Shown here: positions 58,302-64,000 of the stretch, piece by piece
Position numbering within the stretch: the first letter of the stretch is position 1
How the letters are laid out: each line of letters starts with the position of its first letter
Assembly: GCA_025506515.1 (NCBI GenBank)
Contig: CM046442.1
Span: forward strand, 109,917,706-109,981,705
Source of the DNA: Flaveria trinervia
Taxonomy: Eukaryota > Streptophyta > Magnoliopsida > Asterales > Asteraceae
Direction: 5' to 3'
Length of the DNA stretch: 64,000 nucleotides
Notes under the pieces: model-generated
Databases searched by the model: none
Told to the model about the DNA's origin: nothing
Seen by the model: the letters and a program-made list of their open reading frames with translations, nothing else
Made by a program: the position numbers and the translations under genes

Positions 58302-61300
58302 TTACCTCACTTTCTTTTTAACGCCGTTGACCTCTAGCAAGTAATGAAAACGTGGTTTATCAAAGGCTTTTGTATAGAGGCAGCACGTTGAAAATCAGTA
58401 TTAATTTTAACCACATCTATTAGTTCTTTTCAAAACAGTCTCTTATGAAGTGGTATTTAATACCGATGTGTTTGGTCTTAGGATGTGAACCGGGTTTTTG
58501 GTTACTGCAATTGCAGCAGAGTTATCAACAAAAATAGGAGTAGACGAGAATTTCAAACCGTAATCCCGCATTTGCTGTTGAATCCAAATGATTTGGGAAC
58601 AGCAACTTGCAGCAGCAACATATTCGGCTTCACAGTTGACAATGCAACCGATGTCTGCTTCTTACACTGCCATGTAACTAATCTCTCCCAAAGAATTGAC
58701 ACCCTGCTGATGTAGACTTGTAGTTCATTTTGCAGCCTCCATAGTCCGAGTCACTATACGCTGTGAGCTCAAATCGTCATCATGAGGATACCACAACCCC
58801 AGGTGGGTGTACCCTTTAGATAGCGAAAGATCCTTTTGACCCCGATTAGATGATTGACCTTAGTTTAGCCTGATATCTGGAACATAAACATGTAGCATAC
58901 ATGATATCAGGTCTTGAGGCAGTGAGATACATGAGGGATCCAATCATTCCTCGGTACATAGTGGCATCTACAAGATCTCCACTCTCATCAGGTGCTATAT
59001 CATGATTCGTAGCAAGTGGAGTCCCAGCAGCAGAAGCATTCTCCATGTCAAAGCGACTGAGAATGTCTCCTACATACTTGGTCTGATGTAGAAAGATCCC
59101 ATTAGGTGTTTGATCCACCTGTAACCCGAGAAAGAACTTCATCTCCCCCATTGCACTCATCTCAAACTCTTTCTTCATCACTGCTTCAAACTCTTTGCAT
59201 AACTCTTCGTTCTTTGACCCGAAGATTATGTCATCAACATAGATCTGTACAAGCAGTAGGTCACCATCCTTTTCTTTAATAAAAGTGTACAGTCAATGAC
59301 TCCCTGCGAAAGCCGTGTTTCACAAGATGAGTCGAGAGTTTCTCGTACCAAGCTCGAGGAGCTTGATGAAGCCCATATAAAGCTTGTCGAGCTTGTAAAC
59401 TCTATCCCGATGATAAGGGTCTTCAAATCCCTCGGGTTGACTGACATAGACTGTTTCCTTATTTCCCATGAAGGAATTCACTCTCACATCTAATTGGTAG
59501 ACTTAATCTTCATGTACGAGGCATAGGCGAGGAAGATACGAATAGCTTCCATCCTTGCCACGGGTGCAAACACTTCGTTATAATCAATACCCTCGACTTG
59601 GCGAAAACCTTGAACCACCAGTCGAGCTTTGTTCCTTATGATGACTCCTTGGTCATCCTTCTTACATTTTAGTACCCATTTGGTGCCAATGACTTTAGCA
59701 CCTTTAGGTCTATCTACCAGTGTCCATACACCTAATTCTTAAACTGCAGAAGTTCTTCTTGCATGGCACTCACCATGCCTCATCGTTTAGTGCTTCGCTG
59801 ACATATTTTGGCTCAACCTGTGAGACAAAACATCGATAAGCACCATCATGAATGTAACCCTTCTCCATAACTGAGGCGTAATCAGCTGAGTATAGCTGAT
59901 TTCGGGTTTTGTACTCCTGATCGGACATCTCCAATAACATTGTCAAGGGATGATAGACGTTTAGTCGTGATCCGAGTGGTCGGCACAGTCCACCTCCGAA
60001 CCAAGATTGTGAACATTTTGGTCTGCATCTGAGGAGGTGGAGTTTGAGGTTCCGAAGTCGAGGGTGCATCACTTGTGGATGCTTGTGGACTTTCAGGAAC
60101 TGGAACTGTTCCTCCTGACCGTTTCTGGTCATCTGCTTCAGTTTCATCTTCAGAGGAGGAGTCACTTTCATCGACTACCCCTTCTGACTGAGTAGATGAC
60201 TCTCCCTGTGTGCTGGATGGAGTGTTTAGTATATCATACATCATCCTAGTAGCTAACTCATCATCTGAGGGAGAGAGAGAGATGTTGAAGGATTTGAAGA
60301 ATCCATCATAATCGAAGAAGTATGCAGGTCCTTTGCCTGTAGGGGGTGTGGTATATCTCTGAACATCGACATTACACCACACTTCTACAAGACCCGTTGA
60401 GTTATTGTAAACTCGCTTGTTCGGTATGTTGTATCCTAGAAGAATTCCTTCAACTGCCTTCTCGCTGAATTTTCCTTCTTGTGTCTTCTTCAGAAGTGTA
60501 CACGGTGCGCCAAAAGGTTCAAGATACTCCAAATTCGGTTTGCGTCTTTGAAGTAGCTCATAACATGTCTTTCCGTGGCGCTTGACTATTAGACTCTGTT
60601 CAGTGTATAGCAAGCATTTGCCACTGCCTCGTTCCAGAATTGGATAGGCAGTTTCGAGTCTGCCAGCATAGTCCGGGCTGTTTCTATCAAGCTCCTGTTC
60701 TTTCTCTCAGCAACTCCATTCATCTGAGGTGTGTAGGCAGAGGTGAATTGATGCACAATTCCCTTTTCCTTGCAGTATGCCTCCATCCCTTGATTCTTGA
60801 ATTCTGTCCCGTTGTCTGAGATATTTGTCGAACTTTGAGCTTGTAGAGTGATTCCAGTGTGGTTACTAATTCTTTGAATGTCTCCAAGTTTCTGATTTTG
60901 ATTTCAGAAACATTACAAGTGAACCTTGAGTAGTCATCAGTGACCACACATAACAGTACGCGTCGCCTGCGATGCTCCTTGTACTAACTGGACCGAACAG
61001 ATCCATGTGAAGAAGCTCAAGAGGAAGTTCTATTGAATGAACTTTCTTTTCCTTTAAGACTTCTTTGTCTGTTTGCCTTCTTGCAAGCTACACAAAAGTC
61101 AGGAAGTTGGAAGTTCTTGACATTCACTCCTCTAACTAAATCCTTCTGAATCAAATGATTCATCTTCCTTTGACTAATGTGTCCCATTCTCCGATGCCAG
61201 GAGATGGAATCCTTCTCAGTAGCTTTAGATAAGAAACACTGAACCTCATGATCCGTTGTGGCAGCTGTTGACAGATCCAAGACATAAAGGTCTTATATCT

Positions 61301-61650
61301 TGAAGCAGTCATCAGAACTTGGTCTTCTGGGATCATATATTCTTTCTTCAGCACGTAACACTTCTGATTATCGAAGACGACTTTAAATCCTTTATCACAG
61401 ATTTGGGACACAGAAAGTAAGTTGTTCTGAAGTTGTTGAACGTAGTTCACTTTATCAAACTTAACTTTCTGATTTCCCACTTCTCCCTGAGCTGTGATAT
61501 ATCCTCCTTTGTTTTCAAAGGAAACATGCCCTCCTTTATTTGTTTGACGTTAGATAAAAGGGCGCTATTTCCTGTCATGTGCCTGGATGCTCCGCTGTCT
61601 ATTAATCCACGTGTTAGTGTCAGCGCTATATCGAGCACCCTGCGCATACA
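58302..61650 (-). pseudogene. Element D Copia pol: protease, integrase, RT, RNase H (broken)
   Basis: The protease motif is GLIDSGASRHMTG near 61590. The pre-integrase is at 61480-61017 (SWHRRMGHISQRKMNHL...CVACKKANRQ). Integrase pieces are VTDDYSRF, TPQMNGVAERKNRSLIETAR, LADSKLPIQFWNEAVA and EGILLGYNIPNKRVYN, with an acidic Ser-rich linker (60200-60100). RT has the YVDD region near 59229-59240 and MSAMGEMKFFLGLQVDQT, MYRGMIGSLMYLTASRPDIM. RNase H is degraded (KTKHIGIKYHFIRDCFEK; YTKAFDKPRF), with the stop at 58302-58304. Shifts at about 61250, 60930, 60790, 60600, 59880, 59450, 59300, 58850 and 58500 disable it. Confidence 0.83.
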
Positions 61651-61879
61651 AAGTGAAGGATCAGTTTAGGTTAGGAACCCAAGCTTTGACTGTCTTGGGT
61701 TCCCTGAGGCATCACTCATCATAAACTCCACCCATTGACCCTTAGAAGGTGAGGGTAGCTCAGGTTCTTTCTTGTTATTAGTATCAGACACGAGGGTGGA
61801 TTTTCTTTCCATAAGCCAGATTTGTGCAGTGCCTGTTTATGATAAACAGTCGTCTGGCTTACAGGTTGAATTTAGGGTC

Positions 61880-64000
61880 ACTAGCTCTTCTAGGTGGAGT
61901 TAGAGAACTCCGCTTAGAAGACCTAGGTCTAGAGTCCAGAATATCAATCTTCTTCCTAGGTGTCTGATAGAAATGACAGTCAGAAGCAATGTGTCCACAT
62001 TCTCCACAGTTGTAGCATGACCTGCTATCAACTTTATGAGTAGACTTTCTTTGTGGAGAGTGCGTGACACTCTAGTAACATCAATCACTTTAGTTTTGAC
62101 TCTTGGATGTTTGATGTTTTCTCTGGTATACAAATTTACTGATTTAACCTGTTTTCCTTTTTGGTTAGCTGTTTTTTGACTCGAAGCTTGTGAAAAAGTA
62201 ACATTGAAGTCCTTTTAGGTTCTGATTTGACTCTATTTGACCCTGACTGTAAATTAACTTTTTCAAATTCATTTTCCAGGTTAACACATGGCATTTACCC
62301 TTTGCCTTTGAAGTGGCCTCCTTTTGTTTCTGCCAGATTCAGTAGATGAACATGAGGTGTCTGGATCAGTAACAAGAGGAGTGGTCACCACATGATCCTT
62401 GATGGGGTTATTATTTACTGGTCTAGACTGGTGTTCATCAAGGTCTCAGGTGGTGGTGGAACCACTTTGTAGCCTAATCCCTCCCCGTTATTCCTTTCTC
62501 TTACTAAGTGTTGAACTATGTGTGAAGAACTAGTCCAACTATGCAGTTTCTGTTTTAATGAATTAACTTCGACTTCTAACACTGCTCTGTTTCTTAGTGT
62601 CTTCCAGGGAGTTAAGATAGTACCTAATGTTTTGCTTGGTTAAAAGCCACTACTTCAGTTTCCCTAAGTTGTTTGGTCAATAGGTCTATCTTTTCTTTAT
62701 AACACTGCTCATTTTGTTTTAGCACTCTATTTGCCTCAGTACACAGACGTAAATCTTTTACTAAGTTATCATTATGGTCTAATAACCTAGCAAATTTGTC
62801 ATCTATGCTCTTCCTAAACGTGTCACAATCAGAACAAGCATGGTTATTAAAAGTTGGTCAGTGGTACTTACCTGAGTTGGTCAGAAGTATTAGCCATCAG
62901 TGCTGCATCAGATGATTCTGGTTCTGTCGACTCTGGCTTTTCAGTCTCTGAGGTGGAGACTTCCTCATTTGGCTTGTAGCTGACCTCGGCTGCAGTTGTT
63001 TCTTCACTATGTGACATTGCAATTTCAACTGCTATATCACCTTCACTCGCAGAATCATCGTCAATATCCTCGACACTGGCAATGTTAGATTCTCCTGGTG
63101 AGACAAACCTGAAACTCCAATCCTGTCCTTCATCATCATGAGCAGTTAGTGCTTTAGGGTCCTTGTTTGATGAAGTAGAATTAGAGGGTTGCTTGTCCTG
63201 GCGAGTAAATGATGAGAACGGGTTCCCATTCCCCGTCTTCTTGGCTTGACACATTCTCGTTTGAAGTGCCCCTTCTCACCACAGTTAAAGCAGGTCACTT
63301 TACTCTTGTCGAAGCCAAAGGTGGTGTCCTTAGTAGCAACCAAGTTCTGTCCAGTCTTTTTCACAAACTTTTTCACCCTTCGAACAGCACTTGCTAAGGC
63401 CACATTATATCCATTCTTTCGAGCTCCATCTCATCCACCTGCTCGTAGTCCTCATCTGCCAGATGGCAGTTTCCAAATTTCCAGCAACGAGTCCATCATA
63501 TGAATGAACCACTGCTACTAGGAGATCCATATGCTCTCGTGCTACTTCCACGGTCACATTACCGAAGTTCTCGGTCTTCAGTTTAGTAGCGTTAGCTTCT
63601 ATCCAATATGATGGGTACATGATGACCCAGACGTGTCTGATCCAGAAGTAGAGGCATGTGAAGGACCTGACGAGCTAGACACAAAAGCAGTCTGGAGAGG
63701 TGCTCCAGATGCCTTTGCTTGAGGTGTGGCGTTGTATAAAGCTGGATTTTGTGTGTACGAAGACTTCTGGCTCTATACTTCATCCTTAGTGCTTCTTCGC
63801 GCAACTTAAGAATGAAGTCATTTATATCCAGCTTTACAAGGATACCATTCTGTCTCAGGTTAGACACGAATGTAGCCCACTTATCGGCAACCCGTCTGCG
63901 AAGTTGCTTACTTTTTCTTCCATGGTAGTAACCACTCCATGGGTATGCAATTCGCTCATCAAGTGGTAGAATCTATCTATGACGTCGTCCAAGCTTTCAT
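61880..64000 (-). pseudogene. Element D gag (C-terminal part), broken, N-terminus outside window
   Basis: Minus strand from the window edge: a gag region with LRQNGILVKLDINDFILKL and WIEANATKLKTENFGNVTVEVAREHMDLL (63867-63405), then a knuckle CFNCGEKGHFKREC near 63260-63310. An acidic Ser/Glu-rich segment follows (63254-62868). A coiled-coil-like stretch is next (about 62860-62640; KSIDDKFARLLDHNDNLVKDL) and then a second, decayed knuckle near 62000. Frameshifts at about 63590, 63400, 63250 and 62640 break it. The protease follows at about 61600. Confidence 0.72.

Overview
The window is plant nuclear DNA. It holds one spliced, apparently intact host gene fragment at the left end. Nearly all the rest is LTR-retrotransposon sequence, nested, truncated and partly rearranged. 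GT-AG introns, AT-rich spacers, tRNA-iMet primer-binding sites and LTRs opening TGTCACACC or TGTAAGGCCCC point to a eudicot. An Asteraceae-type genome is my best guess from general familiarity with such elements, not something the sequence proves.

Layout. (1) 161-5731, minus strand: seven exons of an acyl-activating enzyme 19-like gene (AMP-binding domain, phosphopantetheine-carrier site, start of a PQQ-type beta-propeller). Its 3' end lies beyond position 1. (2) 5760-7203: AT-rich spacer. (3) 7204-24245: a minus-strand Copia element (family 1) with 3' LTR, env-like ORF, pol, protease and gag. It is split by a second minus-strand, gag-only Copia-like element (family B, 15338-22054, with two 463-bp LTRs). 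The split is flanked by a ~97-bp direct duplication. (4) 24262-30400: the 5' LTR end and gag of a plus-strand family-1 copy, interrupted by two solo LTRs, each with a perfect 5-bp target-site duplication. (5) 30508-33107: a Ty3/Gypsy gag-protease-RT fragment, minus strand. (6) 33108-37299: a minus-strand family-1 5' half (LTR, PBS, gag, protease, pre-integrase). (7) 37300-38478: a plus-strand family-1 integrase fragment, followed by a Gypsy LTR scrap. (8) 38667-51634: plus-strand Copia family C arranged as LTR-gag-pol-env-LTR-gag, a tandem sharing its middle LTR. (9) 51635 to beyond 64000: Copia family D, minus strand, inserted into the second family-C gag.

How it fits together. Families 1, C and D are Sirevirus-like: iMet PBS, long gag with zinc knuckle(s), Copia order protease-integrase-RT-RNase H, and an extra env-like ORF downstream of pol. 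Their coding regions carry many frameshifts and stops, so these copies look dead.

The most striking pattern is regulatory. Each of these families has its own short palindromic 'word' (CTTCSGAAG; TCAGTAGTT/AACTACTGA; CAKTCGNNCGAMTG). The word is arrayed in the LTR just upstream of the TATA box and arrayed again between pol and the env-like ORF, where a second TATA box follows. This looks like a duplicated promoter module serving the env-like gene. In families C and D the env-like frame also runs through the polypurine tract and stops just inside the 3' LTR. These are my readings of the sequence; no database search was possible.
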